From assembly GCF_000799565.1 (NCBI RefSeq), contig NZ_JUHB01000001.1, positions 1,178,001 to 1,242,000 of the forward strand: a DNA stretch of 64,000 bases. Direction: 5' to 3'. The number at the start of each line of letters is the position of its first letter. Positions within the stretch are counted from its first letter, which is position 1. The stretch is from Cellulophaga sp. Hel_I_12 (lineage in GTDB: Bacteria; Bacteroidota; Bacteroidia; Flavobacteriales; Flavobacteriaceae). This document shows positions 27,572-36,075 of this stretch, piece after piece. Both the position numbers and the translations under genes were made by a program. The notes under the pieces were generated by a model that did no database searches, had not been told where the DNA came from, and saw only the letters and a program-made list of their open reading frames with translations.

Positions 27572-27630
27572 ATAGGAAGCTTTATACTACAGATGAATAA
27601 ATAAATAATCCAATACCAAACTTTATTATT

Positions 27631-28947
27631 ATGTACAGAAATATTATAAAATTATGTGTTCTGATATTTTCGACGGCTTCTTTTTCGCAGGCTGGTCATA
27701 TAATGCAAGGTGTAGGTTCAGTAAATATGTCTATGGGTGGTGCTGCAACTGGTCAGCCACTTGATATTTCAGGAGCCCTACATTGGAATCCTGCCTCCAT
27801 CTCCGCCTTTGATGATAAAATAGTAAAGTTTGATATTGGACTCTTCTTTTCTTCTCCAGAATTGCGTTCTACAGTACCTGAATTTGATACTAATGGTCAG
27901 CCTACAGGTAATTTTTTTAGCGGAAATACAAAAGATGATAGAGGTGTATCTCCCCTTCCTTCTTTGGCAATGGTTTGGGGAAAAGAAGGGAGCAATCACA
28001 CTTTTGGAGCATCCGCTTTTGGAATAAGTGGTTTTGGTGTCACTTTTCCTGAAAGCACTACAAACCCTATCAATATGCCGCAAGCTATGGGTGGCTTTGG
28101 CAGGATTGAATCTGACTATATACTTTTACAAGTTGGTTTCACATGGGCTTATAAGCTATCGAATGAATTTTCTATAGGGGTAGAACCTACTTTTAACTAT
28201 GCAACCTTAGCGTTAATACCCAACCCGACCGCCAATCCAACTGGGGCAGGATATCCATCGTCAGATAAGGCTTCAGCTATAGGCTATGGTGCACAATTTG
28301 GTGTGTTTTATGACTCCGGCAAAGGATTTAAAGCGGGAGCCTCCTACAAAACTACCCAGACTTTTGAAAATTTTGAGTTCACTAATACATATTTAGACAA
28401 CTCCACTTCAACCAATAGTTTTAACATGGATTACCCGGCAGTTTATTCTGTTGGACTTGGCTATTCTTTAGAGAATGTTGATCTAGCCTTGGATTACAGA
28501 ATGGTAGACTATGAACATACCGATGGCTTTTCAACTAGTGGTTGGTCTCCTACAGCTTCTGTATTAGGATTTGGATGGAAAAACATGAATATCATTTCAG
28601 CAGGGATACAATACAAAGGTGTAGATAAATTACCTTTAAGGATTGGATATACCTTTAGTTCCAATCCAATAAGTAGTGAATTAGCCTTCTTTAATGTACC
28701 GGCACCAGCTATTATTAAAAATGCTTTTCAATTTGGGTTAAGCTATAAGGCAAGTGACCGATTTTCTATAGATGGAGTATACCATTATGGCGCAAGTGGC
28801 GATGCTACTTCCGGACCGATTCTCAATCCTCAATTCATTCAAAATTACCCACCATATGGGGCTATTCCTGGAAGTGAGGTGTCCTACGATATGACTACTT
28901 CCATGATAATGGTAGGGGTGAGCTATACCTTTGATAAGGTAATGTGA
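27631..28947 (+). CDS. OmpP1/FadL-family outer-membrane protein
   Basis: The 438-residue protein has a signal peptide ending at SFSQ and then the FadL-type N-terminal hatch start with many glycines (GHIMQGVGSVNMSMGGAATG). NPA in WNPASI is typical of FadL-family proteins (usually G-NPA). The remainder is a beta barrel ending in VGVSYTF. FadL channels take hydrophobic molecules across the outer membrane. It follows the hydroxylase by 120 bases with a hairpin between, so it may be a separate transcript. Its placement next to a lipid hydroxylase suggests import of a hydrophobic substrate, which is inference. Confidence 0.85.
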   Translation: MYRNIIKLCVLIFSTASFSQAGHIMQGVGSVNMSMGGAATGQPLDISGALHWNPASISAFDDKIVKFDIGLFFSSPELRSTVPEFDTNGQPTGNFFSGNTKDDRGVSPLPSLAMVWGKEGSNHTFGASAFGISGFGVTFPESTTNPINMPQAMGGFGRIESDYILLQVGFTWAYKLSNEFSIGVEPTFNYATLALIPNPTANPTGAGYPSSDKASAIGYGAQFGVFYDSGKGFKAGASYKTTQTFENFEFTNTYLDNSTSTNSFNMDYPAVYSVGLGYSLENVDLALDYRMVDYEHTDGFSTSGWSPTASVLGFGWKNMNIISAGIQYKGVDKLPLRIGYTFSSNPISSELAFFNVPAPAIIKNAFQFGLSYKASDRFSIDGVYHYGASGDATSGPILNPQFIQNYPPYGAIPGSEVSYDMTTSMIMVGVSYTFDKVM

Positions 28948-29132
28948 CGTATCACGAAAATCATTTTCTTCGGCACTTCTCATGGCAAACACCACTTAGG
29001 CAACTTTTTAATTTTTAGGTCTTTTAGTATTACGATTAGAACTTAAGAAGAATAGCATTACATGCTAATATTCAAATTACACAAATTCTAATCAAAGAGC
29101 TTTAGTTAGGTTCATTCAGAAAATTTTCCATA

Positions 29133-29163
29133 AACCTCAAAGTAAAAATTTGAGGTTTTTTTA
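29133..29163 (+). terminator. Rho-independent terminator
   Basis: Arms AACCTCAAA and TTTGAGGTT are followed by seven T. It lies about 190 bases after the FadL-type gene and could end its transcript. Confidence 0.7.
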
Positions 29164-29410
29164 TGGCATATATTACTACTATTTTTGCCGATTTCCAGTG
29201 CTTCTTGATTTTCTTGTGAAGAAAATAACGGAAAAGGTGCTGTTTGTCTGCATTGTTTAGAGCTTTAGTTTGACATTTTTTTTAAAAACGAAAGTCAAAT
29301 TGCTTTTAAATGCGCTATGAATTTACGACAATTAAGTTAAAAATGTGCACACCTGATTGTACACCTTTTATTTGTTATTCTTTGATATTATCTGATGCCA
29401 TTAAAAACAA

Positions 29411-29444
29411 AAAACACTGATAATCATACGATTAACAGTGTTTT
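29411..29444. terminator. Terminator-like hairpin
   Basis: AAAACACTG and CAGTGTTTT are separated by 16 bases, with A-rich and T-rich flanks. The gene it serves is not clear. It could stop transcription from either side at the island edge. Confidence 0.4.
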
Positions 29445-29724
29445 GTTTAAACCTATTTCTAGGTTCGTCGGGATGACAGAACTAAATTGTCAAGCCATAA
29501 TATTTTCATTACCAGACATTTAGTCCGTTTCAATAAACCGAGGTAACCGTAAAGGTAACCTATAGTATAAATTTTATTTCTTATTGTAAATATACTTTAA
29601 TATTCGAAACTAAAAAACAATATATTACGCTAAATTCTATTTTTTTGAACTCAAAAACAGCTGACTTTTATAAACCCAACTATATTTTTAAAAAATTAAA
29701 TCTAAGGATTCATTTAAGAGGTTC

Positions 29725-30132
29725 TTATTTCCCTTTCATGAGTTTTTCTAAATACTCAATTTTTTCTTGTTCAGCTTGAAGCAATCGCTCGTAAAGTTTT
29801 TTATTGTCTTCATGGGCTTCTAAAAGCTTATCGAGTGGATTGAATGTACAGCCATAATTAACTGCCGATGAATTGTCAACGTGATAGGTGTTCCCGATTA
29901 TATTTAAAACAGCCTCGTCAGAAAAATTCTCAATTCCTTCTTTTGTTACCCCAAGAATAGTTGCAATCTGTTCCAATTTGTCATTTTCAATCTTTTCAGA
30001 TTGTTCAATTTTAGAAACAGCCTGTTGGCTAATACCTAATTCTTCGGCTAAGGTTTCTTGTTTCATCCCCCTAAGCTCTCTAATACGGCTTATTTTTCTA
30101 CCGATATGGTTTGATTTTGTTGCTGCTTCCAT
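29725..30132 (-). CDS. XRE-family transcriptional regulator
   Basis: The 135-residue protein has a classic helix-turn-helix of the Cro/C1 type at about residues 10-65 (ISRIRELRGMKQETLAEELG, then QQAVSKIEQ). A 30-residue spacer follows, and then a charged C-terminal helix with coiled-coil character (ending LQAEQEKIEYLEKLMKG). Such regulators with a C-terminal coil are common on Bacteroidota mobile elements. It is divergent to the HEPN-like gene, with 129 bases between. It may control both, but I see no clear operator. Confidence 0.85.
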   Translation of the reverse strand: MEAATKSNHIGRKISRIRELRGMKQETLAEELGISQQAVSKIEQSEKIENDKLEQIATILGVTKEGIENFSDEAVLNIIGNTYHVDNSSAVNYGCTFNPLDKLLEAHEDNKKLYERLLQAEQEKIEYLEKLMKGK

Positions 30133-30261
30133 ATTCCAAATATAGCTTTTTTTTCAAAATTTAGACTAGTTGTATCTCACAAATTTATTTGCGTAAAATA
30201 CAATCAGCTGTGGTTCGATACCTCTTGATTTTGCATTTAATTTATGTAAATATCAAAAATC

Positions 30262-31137
30262 ATGAAAGACAATGAGATACTAAAATTCCCTTTACGGGAA
30301 GAACTTATAAATTTACTACAAGAGGAACTACCATTACATTCCGTTTATGTTATAAGCTTTTCTTCAGAAATAAAGAGACAAGAGATTTTTTTGACACCTA
30401 AATGCAATAGCAAAAATGAAATGTTTACCTACACTTTACTTATTATTGGATTTAAATCACCAAGTAAAAACCTATCTGAATTTATGGAGGAGCTATATGT
30501 AAAGACGAAACAGGGCTGTAGGGTTAACATCATTTTTCATACCCTTTCTAATATCAAAGAAAGAATAGAAATAGGCGATAACTTTTTAACTAGAATCATA
30601 TCCCAGACGCCCTGCATGTACAAAATGGACAATGCATTATATAGATTCAGCCGAATTAAGCTGTTCTTTCACAGTAGCATATACAAAAGGATTAAAAAAG
30701 AGTGGAAAAGTCGCATCCATCGGGCAGACTATCTACTTGCTGTTGTCAATACAAACGATGAAAAAAAAGACGCTAACTCAAAACTTGCTGTAATGCATTT
30801 TGCTTTAGAGCAGGTATGTCTAAGTCTTTTGCTTATTTTCTGGGAATACAAGCCACATTTCTATTCCTTATCCTATTTAATGCAATTATGCAGTCATTTC
30901 ACTGAGTTGCCAAATAAAGTATTTCCTAAAACCACATTCGGTTTACAGCGCCAATTTTATATGTTATGTAATGCGCAGCATATTCTGCGTTTCAAAGTCA
31001 CTAATGAATTTTCAAATAAGGATGCAGATAAGGTTTACAAACTATGTTTACGGTTTTATAAAGAATCCAAAATACTCGGAAAAATAAAACTGGAACAGCT
31101 TAAAAAACTTCATCACCCAGAAGCAGTTCATAATTAA
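30262..31137 (+). CDS. HEPN-like domain protein, island-encoded
   Basis: The 291-residue protein has two parts. The N-terminal 140 residues are alpha/beta, containing TYTLLIIGF and CRVNIIFHTLSNIKERIEIG, and may be a degenerate nucleotidyltransferase-like fold. The C-terminal half is all helical with the spacing of HEPN domains: RADYLLAVVN, KLAVMHFALEQVCLSLLL, YSLSYLMQLCSHF and FKVTNEF. HEPN proteins are often ribonucleases in toxin-antitoxin or defence systems. The usual R-x4-6-H catalytic motif is not evident. The assignment is from helix pattern only and is tentative. A small gene follows 24 bases downstream. Confidence 0.45.
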   Translation: MKDNEILKFPLREELINLLQEELPLHSVYVISFSSEIKRQEIFLTPKCNSKNEMFTYTLLIIGFKSPSKNLSEFMEELYVKTKQGCRVNIIFHTLSNIKERIEIGDNFLTRIISQTPCMYKMDNALYRFSRIKLFFHSSIYKRIKKEWKSRIHRADYLLAVVNTNDEKKDANSKLAVMHFALEQVCLSLLLIFWEYKPHFYSLSYLMQLCSHFTELPNKVFPKTTFGLQRQFYMLCNAQHILRFKVTNEFSNKDADKVYKLCLRFYKESKILGKIKLEQLKKLHHPEAVHN

Positions 31138-31161
31138 TTATTCCCATAAAGAAGAGAAACT

Positions 31162-31506
31162 ATGAAAACAAACACCAAAAAAATAAAGCAAGTCAAAAAG
31201 TTACTTGAGAATTTCTCAGGAGTACAAACAGAACCGTTTCGCAAAGGTACTAGAAAGACGATTAGTTTTGAAGTGTTCGATCATGAAGATATCACGCACA
31301 GTATTTCCGCACTTTTAGAGGTCTGCTATTATGCGTTGGATGGCGATGGTAGTTTTATAGCTCCAAAGCATACCAACAAGTCTCAAATATCCTCAGTCAC
31401 CAAGGTATTGGAAATAGTGATAGACCTCTTACCCCATGAGCAAATGTTTTGTATGGATAAGCTAACAGAAATATTGGCTGATGAAAAGAAAAAAGAATTT
31501 GATTAG
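31162..31506 (+). CDS. Small protein of unknown function downstream of the HEPN-like gene
   Basis: The 114-residue protein is mostly helical and charged, with no signal peptide or membrane segment. It has a lysine-rich N-terminus (KTNTKKIKQVKKLLENF) and a central segment with DGDGSF. I do not recognise it. The 24-base gap to the HEPN-like gene and shared direction suggest one transcript, so it may be a partner of that protein. Confidence 0.55.
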   Translation: MKTNTKKIKQVKKLLENFSGVQTEPFRKGTRKTISFEVFDHEDITHSISALLEVCYYALDGDGSFIAPKHTNKSQISSVTKVLEIVIDLLPHEQMFCMDKLTEILADEKKKEFD

Positions 31507-31583
31507 AAATGTATTGAAAACAAAAAAATAAACGAAAAGAAAATTTCAAAAACACTTAAACAAAATAAGCACATTTTCAGAAC

Positions 31584-31606
31584 GATGAAACGATGACAAA
31601 GTGATG
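31584..31606 (+). repeat. GATGA cluster, iteron-like
   Basis: GATGA or GATG occurs at 31584, 31592 and 31602 on the plus strand. The same motif appears inverted at 31765-31792. Two looser pairs are at about 31658 and 31714. Confidence 0.4.
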
Positions 31607-31764
31607 CTGTAGAAAACGTAGTACTGATAGGGGTTTAGGAGGATTTTGGACAATTCTTGAAAGAGATGCTGATGAAAAAGAAAAAAACACCTTACTAATT
31701 ATACTTTTTTTTGATGAAATGATGATATATAGTGTTAAGACTAGTAAAAATAAGGACTTAAGGC

Positions 31765-31792
31765 GTCATCGTTTTGTCATCATTTTGTCATC
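31765..31792 (-). repeat. Three 11-base iteron-like direct repeats
   Basis: GTCATC recurs at 31765, 31776 and 31787, exactly 11 bases apart (one helical turn), each followed by a run of T or A. On the minus strand the unit is GATGACAAAA plus one base. Confidence 0.5.
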
Positions 31793-32336
31793 AAAAAATT
31801 ATGTTGATACGAATTGGTATTAGAAGGCAAGATATGGATAAGAAATCAACAATAGCACCATTGTGTAAAAAAGTCTGGGCATCCGTTCAAAAATACGCCG
31901 ACAAAACTTAAGTGCTTTCGAAAAGAGCAACAAAAAAAAAGCTTCGTTGCGAAGTCCGTTCCACCCAAGAGCCTGATCCTTATTAAAGGTAAGCAAAAAA
32001 ATCAATGGATGGCTCGAATAAGGCCAAGCTATAGGCGTTTGTGCCATCTATCTTACCTGTACATGAATAACCTTTAGATAGTACTTTAGAGCTCCTTAAA
32101 AAAATAATTATAAATTCTTTTTTTTCTTCACCAGCACATAATTTTAATGACTATCGGTTTGGAATAAAAAACATGCCAAAGATACCAGACCGCAAATAAA
32201 TGAAGCTAAGAATTGAATCATTTACTTTTTTTACCCTGAGTACTTTCCTTTTTTAAAGTTAAAAAAAAAGCAGAAAATAAGATAAATTGAAAAAGGATTC
32301 CTCCTTGATTCCATTTACTTCTTTCAGAGCCTATCG

Positions 32337-32459
32337 CCTTCCCTTTTTGATGGTTAGATATAACCTAGGATTTAAAATTAGCAAAGGGCTATAAATAGCG
32401 TAGCGTTTTATGCGCCCACTAATTTAAAATCCTATAGGTTTAAAATCAAAAAGGGAAGG
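32337..32459. repeat. Large nested hairpin (about 123 bases)
   Basis: Outer arms CCTTCCCTTTTTGA (32337-32350) and TCAAAAAGGGAAGG (32446-32459) are perfectly complementary. Inside, 32364-32381 pairs with 32419-32438 with one mismatch and a two-base bulge. The tip has a further small stem around TAGCGTAGCG. A 7-base pair of arms (TTGATTC 32305, GAATCAA 32468) stands outside. The structure could form in single-stranded DNA or RNA. Confidence 0.65.
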
Positions 32460-32530
32460 TGTCAAAAGAATCAATCTAAGAAATCGTTTGAAGTTAAGAT
32501 CGGAATCCAAAACTAAAAAGTTGGTCAAGC

Positions 32531-32598
32531 GAACGTAAGTCAAAAAGTAATCTCTAGTAAAAACATATAATAATCAAATTACTTTTTGGCTTGTGTTC
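32531..32598. repeat. Second large hairpin with 21-base arms
   Basis: Arms 32531-32551 and 32578-32598 are complementary at 18 of 21 positions around a 26-base loop. Partial pairing continues outward (GGTC / GACC). Confidence 0.6.
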
Positions 32599-32615
32599 AA
32601 GACCTTTGGACGAAG

Positions 32616-32650
32616 CCTTATTTTCTGAAATGAAATGTAAGGAAATAAGG
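32616..32650. repeat. Third hairpin of the series
   Basis: CCTTATTT (32616-32623) and AAATAAGG (32643-32650) are perfectly complementary around a 19-base loop, 17 bases after the second hairpin. Confidence 0.45.
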
Positions 32651-32789
32651 GTGAGGACTAGGATGGTTGTTGCGATTTTCACAAAAGGGTTGTTAAGCTA
32701 AAAATGCTTTGTGAGTTGTTAAAAAATATGAGTTAAAGTTTGATTGAATTGCATTTTAATGACTCTTAGTTCTTTGTTACCAAACGTTT

Positions 32790-33452
32790 TTATTTCCGAC
32801 TTGCTATAAATTCATCTGCAATAATGTATGGTTGACCTAAACTAAAATCGTTTGGACTAACATCTTCATTTCCAAAAATCAGAAGTTTAGCATTCGGTCT
32901 ATTCGCATAACCTTTATCATATCCATCCGTTTCCTTTTTTACTTTAAAATCTATTCCGTGTTTTTTACATACTTTTTCAATCGATTCTTTTAAAGGTTTT
33001 GGTATTGATACATTCCGCTTTCCGTTTTGTTTATAATTCTCATTCAGAGCCCAAAAATTCTTGTGAATTGGAATCCAATTTCCAGCAACTTTTTCATATT
33101 CAAAGAATAAGTCACCCATAAATTCACTCGGATTTTCTGGATATTTTATCAATTTACATTCCAATTTCGCTTTATGATAAGTCCAAAGTAGTGGATGGTC
33201 AGTTAAAATTTTCAGTTTAATGTATGGAAGATACAAGTCAGCGTAAATCCTGTTAAAATCTATTGTTTTGTGAGCAATTAATCTCCAATGCTCAACATTA
33301 TGCATTTTTCCGAAATCGTCTTGCTCTTCAACTACAAAATTGAATTCCATTGTTTTATATTGACCAATCTGACCTTTTAATTCAGTCAAATGTAAATGTC
33401 CATTTTGATAGAATTTTGTAGTATTTGTTCTTTGGATTAATTGTTCAATCAT
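32790..33452 (-). CDS. Hypothetical protein next to the IS110 element
   Basis: The 220-residue protein has no signal peptide or membrane segment and is rich in lysine and aromatic residues. Features that stand out are EEQDDFGKMHNVEHWRLIAH near residue 42-61 and KPLKESIEKVCKKHGIDFKV near 150-170. I do not recognise a family. Its start is only 24 bases from the end of the transposase frame, so the IS110 element sits immediately upstream and has probably replaced its promoter. It may depend on transcription from the element or be silent. Confidence 0.55.
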   Translation of the reverse strand: MIEQLIQRTNTTKFYQNGHLHLTELKGQIGQYKTMEFNFVVEEQDDFGKMHNVEHWRLIAHKTIDFNRIYADLYLPYIKLKILTDHPLLWTYHKAKLECKLIKYPENPSEFMGDLFFEYEKVAGNWIPIHKNFWALNENYKQNGKRNVSIPKPLKESIEKVCKKHGIDFKVKKETDGYDKGYANRPNAKLLIFGNEDVSPNDFSLGQPYIIADEFIASRK

Positions 33453-33476
33453 TGTTTTTTCAAATTCTGACTAACG

Positions 33477-34856
33477 TCAAGTTAAATCATTGGTAATCAA
33501 GTTATTTTTAAATCCGAGATCTTCGGGTTTTAATTCAAATTTATCGATTTGTTTTTTAATACGGTTCATGAGCCCAAGTTTTCTTTTTTGATCCAGGAAC
33601 AGGTATTGTTTTGGAGGTTGATATTCGACTTTTTTTGTGACCATGTTCCATATAATCACAGCAAGTTTTCTTGCTGTCGCGCTGACGGCTGAATGTCTTC
33701 CCTTTCGATATGCGACTCTTCGGAAAAAGTCTGAAAGGTGGGTGTCCTTTAGGTTGCCAATGGCATTTGCTGCCTGACGCAAGGCAATTTTCAATCGATT
33801 GCTTCCCTTGGGTATTCTATTGCTTAGTATTTTTCCACCTGATATTTTATTGTTTGGTGCGAGCCTTAACCAAGAAGTAAACTGCTTTGATGATCCGAAC
33901 TTATAGAACCCATCGGGACCTATCTCGCTCATTATCGTCAGTACAGTCGAATGACTCAAGCCTTCTATGGCGAAGAGATCGACTCCATCAAAATAACGGA
34001 AGGCAATTTGGTTCATGTCCTTGATTTGCGGTGCATTTTTGTTGATTCTTTTATGGGGCTTTTCAGTTGTTTTTATTTTGTTCCTTTCTGGATGCTGTTT
34101 TAACTCATGCTTTAAAAAGTGTTCGATTCTTTTGTCGCAGTCCGCTATCTTTTTTTGAAAGAATTTATAGCACTCAAACTCTTGCTGCAGCCCAAAAAGA
34201 TAGTCAGTACGGTTGTTGCCGTGCAGGGCCCTGGCAATTTCCTCTATTGGTTTCCTGCAATTGTAGTGTCTGTGATCGGCCAGGCTTTTGGGGTCTAGAT
34301 TGCCCTTTCAGATGTCCTCAATGATCTTCATTCCTGTAAGTCCGCACACATCCTTGACCACGACGTCCAATCTAAAGTTCAGTAGCTTTAGGTACTTCTG
34401 CATTTTGTGTGTTGTTGATGCCGCCAGGTCTATCCAGTTTCCCCTTTGCCGGCAGAATGTTCTTAGCTGCTCTGTTGTATTGTCGGGCAGGAAACTGCCT
34501 GTGAGCAGTCCAAGAGTGTGTAGTTTCTGTATCCATCGACAGTCCTTTACATCTGTTTTTTTGCCTTTGGCATTTTTGGTGAACTTTCCATTGGCAAGTA
34601 CCACTTCAAAACCAAAAGAGATAAGCTCGACATACAGGTTTTGCCAATAGTCACCCGTGGACTCCATCGCCACTGTGGTTACGCCAGAGTCCAGGAGCCA
34701 CTGGCAAAGTTCGGTCAGATTTTCGGCGTAGACCCCGAACTCCCTGACATCCTCGAGTTCTTGACCAATAGCCACATAGTGTGAGCGACTGCCCACATCG
34801 ATTCCGGAGGCATTGAAATTAACAACGTCCATTCCGAGCTTCATTTTTCTTTCCAT
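33477..34856 (-). pseudogene. IS110-family transposase with one nonsense codon
   Basis: Two open segments lie in the same frame. The first, of 182 codons (34856-34308), has the DEDD RuvC-like domain with Asp 20 (GIDVGSRSH), Glu 65 (AMESTG), Asp 102 and Asp 105 (KTDVKD). A single TGA at 34310-34308 follows. Then 97 open codons, including a coiled-coil-like linker (QQEFECYKFFQKKIADCDKR), lead into the C-terminal Tnp domain with FAIEGLS, SWLRLAP and the SGGK catalytic-serine region. Reading through would give about 459 residues. Family relatives usually have a sense residue where the stop is (likely Arg, so CGA to TGA). The element is therefore probably inactive or trans-dependent. Confidence 0.85.
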
Positions 34857-34869
34857 GATAAAAAAGTTT

Positions 34870-35010
34870 GTGGATTAGTAAAAAATGACCCTAAGGAAAT
34901 GTAACTTTGATATATAAAATTATGCTGAACGGTGTTCCACTATTTTGGACCACCACTGAAATTATCAACAAGCCCTTGAATTACTACTTCAGGGGCTTTT
35001 ACACTTCAAC
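34870..35010 (-). ncRNA. Candidate IS110 bridge RNA
   Basis: The non-coding end upstream of the transposase, read on the minus strand, folds into two successive hairpins. The first has an AAGCCC/GGGCTT-based stem (34970-34999). The second has arms GGTGGTCCA and TGGAACACC with one mismatch (34931-34954). IS110-group elements encode their guide (bridge) RNA in exactly this place. No donor or target loop could be assigned without knowing the element ends. The first hairpin could instead be a simple terminator. Confidence 0.3.
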
Positions 35011-35139
35011 CAGAATGTGTCCCGGGCTATTATGCACCAGTTTGAAAATCGGCCTTACATAGGATCGATATAAAGTTCGGGAGTTCTTACCGTTAGCTCA
35101 AGAAATTAATAGAAATTTTTTGTGTGGGGAATGTGTGGT

Positions 35140-35166
35140 AACGCTACGTTTATGAAAGGTAGCGTT
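35140..35166. repeat. Hairpin with 8-base perfect arms
   Basis: AACGCTAC and GTAGCGTT surround an 11-base loop. It may be a remnant of a mobile-element end. No T-run follows. Confidence 0.4.
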
Positions 35167-35440
35167 TAAAAATGCGCTAACTTTTCGATTCAGCAAAAGC
35201 TAAACCTTTTGCGTTTTGTTTAAATTTTTTCTCTAAAAGCAAAATCAAAAGATATGGCGGACTTTACAAACACCCTAAATACTATGTATTTTACACTTGC
35301 CGCTCTATTTTCTAAAGCCATGGTTATTTTCTTTTGTCAGCATCTGGGTAAGCCTATTTACAAATCCTTTCCTTAGAATAACCATTTCCTTCGATAATTA
35401 TTAAATTTACTCAAATTAATTCATTAACCTTGTTTAGTCC

Positions 35441-36010
35441 ATGCCCGAGTATCAAATTTTTAAGAATATTCAGAAACATATTTCGTTAAGTGATTCTGAA
35501 AGGCAACTCTTCATTTCTTTAGTAGTAGAAAAAGATATAGCTAAAAAAGAAATAGTACTGGAGCAAGGTTCTATAAGCAGGAAATTATATTTTGTCGAAT
35601 TTGGAAGTTTAAGGGCATTTAACGTCAACGAAGAAGGTAGGGAATCCACTATTATGTTTGCAGTTCAAGATTGGTGGATTACTGATATGAACTCTTTTAT
35701 AAATCAAAAACCCGCCTTGTTATCAATAGAAACATTAGAAGTCAGTCGGTTAATAGAATTTGATTTTTCTACGCTAGAAGAACTATATAAGCGGTTACCA
35801 AAATTCGAGAGATTTTTTAGAATTATTTTTCAAAACGCTTATATTAGAGAACAACTTAGAGTTTTAGATAAAATCTCTTTTACTACAGAACAACAATACA
35901 CAAGATTCGTTGAAAAATACCCTCAAATAGTCCAAAAAGTAACCCAAAAGCAAATTGCATCTTATCTTGGAGTTACACCTGAATTTTTAAGCGCTGTCAA
36001 AAAGAAATGA
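35441..36010 (+). CDS. Crp/Fnr-family transcriptional regulator
   Basis: The 189-residue protein has an N-terminal cyclic-nucleotide-binding beta roll (about 20-115, with VLEQGSISRKLYFVEFGSLRAF). A connecting helix follows, then a C-terminal helix-turn-helix with TQKQIASYLGVTPEFLSAVKK. This is the common short Bacteroidota form without an obvious iron-sulfur cysteine cluster. The ligand and targets are unknown. It precedes the DUF4406/NUDIX pair by 65 bases on the same strand. It is also the only Crp/Fnr-type protein in the window, but nothing links it to the FNR-like palindromes 12 kb away. Confidence 0.85.
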   Translation: MPEYQIFKNIQKHISLSDSERQLFISLVVEKDIAKKEIVLEQGSISRKLYFVEFGSLRAFNVNEEGRESTIMFAVQDWWITDMNSFINQKPALLSIETLEVSRLIEFDFSTLEELYKRLPKFERFFRIIFQNAYIREQLRVLDKISFTTEQQYTRFVEKYPQIVQKVTQKQIASYLGVTPEFLSAVKKK

Positions 36011-36075
36011 GCTTGTCTTAAACTATCTTAATTTTTAGGTTGTTGTTATTTACGTTCTTTACAAAAACTTAAATT

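Larger units (their letters stand above)
28948..29724. other. Intergenic region at the left edge of the island, with two hairpins
   Basis: No convincing reading frame was found in these 777 bases. A strong terminator (29133) and a weaker hairpin (29411) are present. A short GC-richer patch near 29455-29490 stands out in AT-rich DNA. I searched for tRNA-like ends or direct repeats that would mark an integration site and found none that I trust. Confidence 0.5.
31507..32789. other. 1.3-kb non-coding region rich in repeats and hairpins
   Basis: No credible gene was found on either strand. The left part (31580-31795) has clusters of GATGA/TCATC motifs. The right part (32337-32650) has three successive large hairpins. 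The arrangement resembles a replication or transfer origin of a mobile element, but no replication or relaxase gene is next to it in this window. Confidence 0.5.
33455..35020 (-). mobile_element. IS110-family insertion sequence (boundaries approximate)
   Basis: The element contains a DEDD-type transposase frame with a short 3' side (at most 24 bases before the next gene) and a longer structured non-coding 5' side. This is the layout of the IS110 group. Members have no terminal inverted repeats, so the exact ends cannot be set from one copy. The given ends are estimates: the right end of the gene side lies between 33453 and 33476, and the other end between about 34960 and 35060. Confidence 0.55.
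34857..35440. other. Non-coding stretch between IS110 and the Crp/Fnr gene
   Basis: The left 150 bases are the IS110 non-coding end. The remaining ~400 bases hold a hairpin at 35140-35166 (arms AACGCTAC and GTAGCGTT) and a 40-codon open frame at 35254-35376 that I do not trust. The promoter for the Crp/Fnr gene should be near 35380-35430. Confidence 0.45.

Noticed and set aside
29455..29490. A GC-richer patch that looked like the 3' end of a tRNA and possible attachment site
   Set aside because: No cloverleaf can be formed and no direct repeat of it was found at the other end of the island.
31820..32047. A 75-codon open frame on the minus strand in the repeat-rich region
   Set aside because: Its composition is that of shadow frames in AT-rich DNA and it overlaps small hairpins; no start context or homology is apparent.
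34016..34310. Treating the IS110 stop as a programmed recoding signal
   Set aside because: There is no slippery sequence or frame change; the TGA is in frame and best explained by a point mutation.
35140..35166. AACGC/GCGTT hairpin as a second attC candidate
   Set aside because: It is shorter than attC sites, and the right box does not fit GTTRRRY.
35254..35376. A 40-codon open frame with a hydrophobic middle between IS110 and the Crp/Fnr gene
   Set aside because: It is short, has no recognisable features or partner gene, and such frames are expected by chance in this region.
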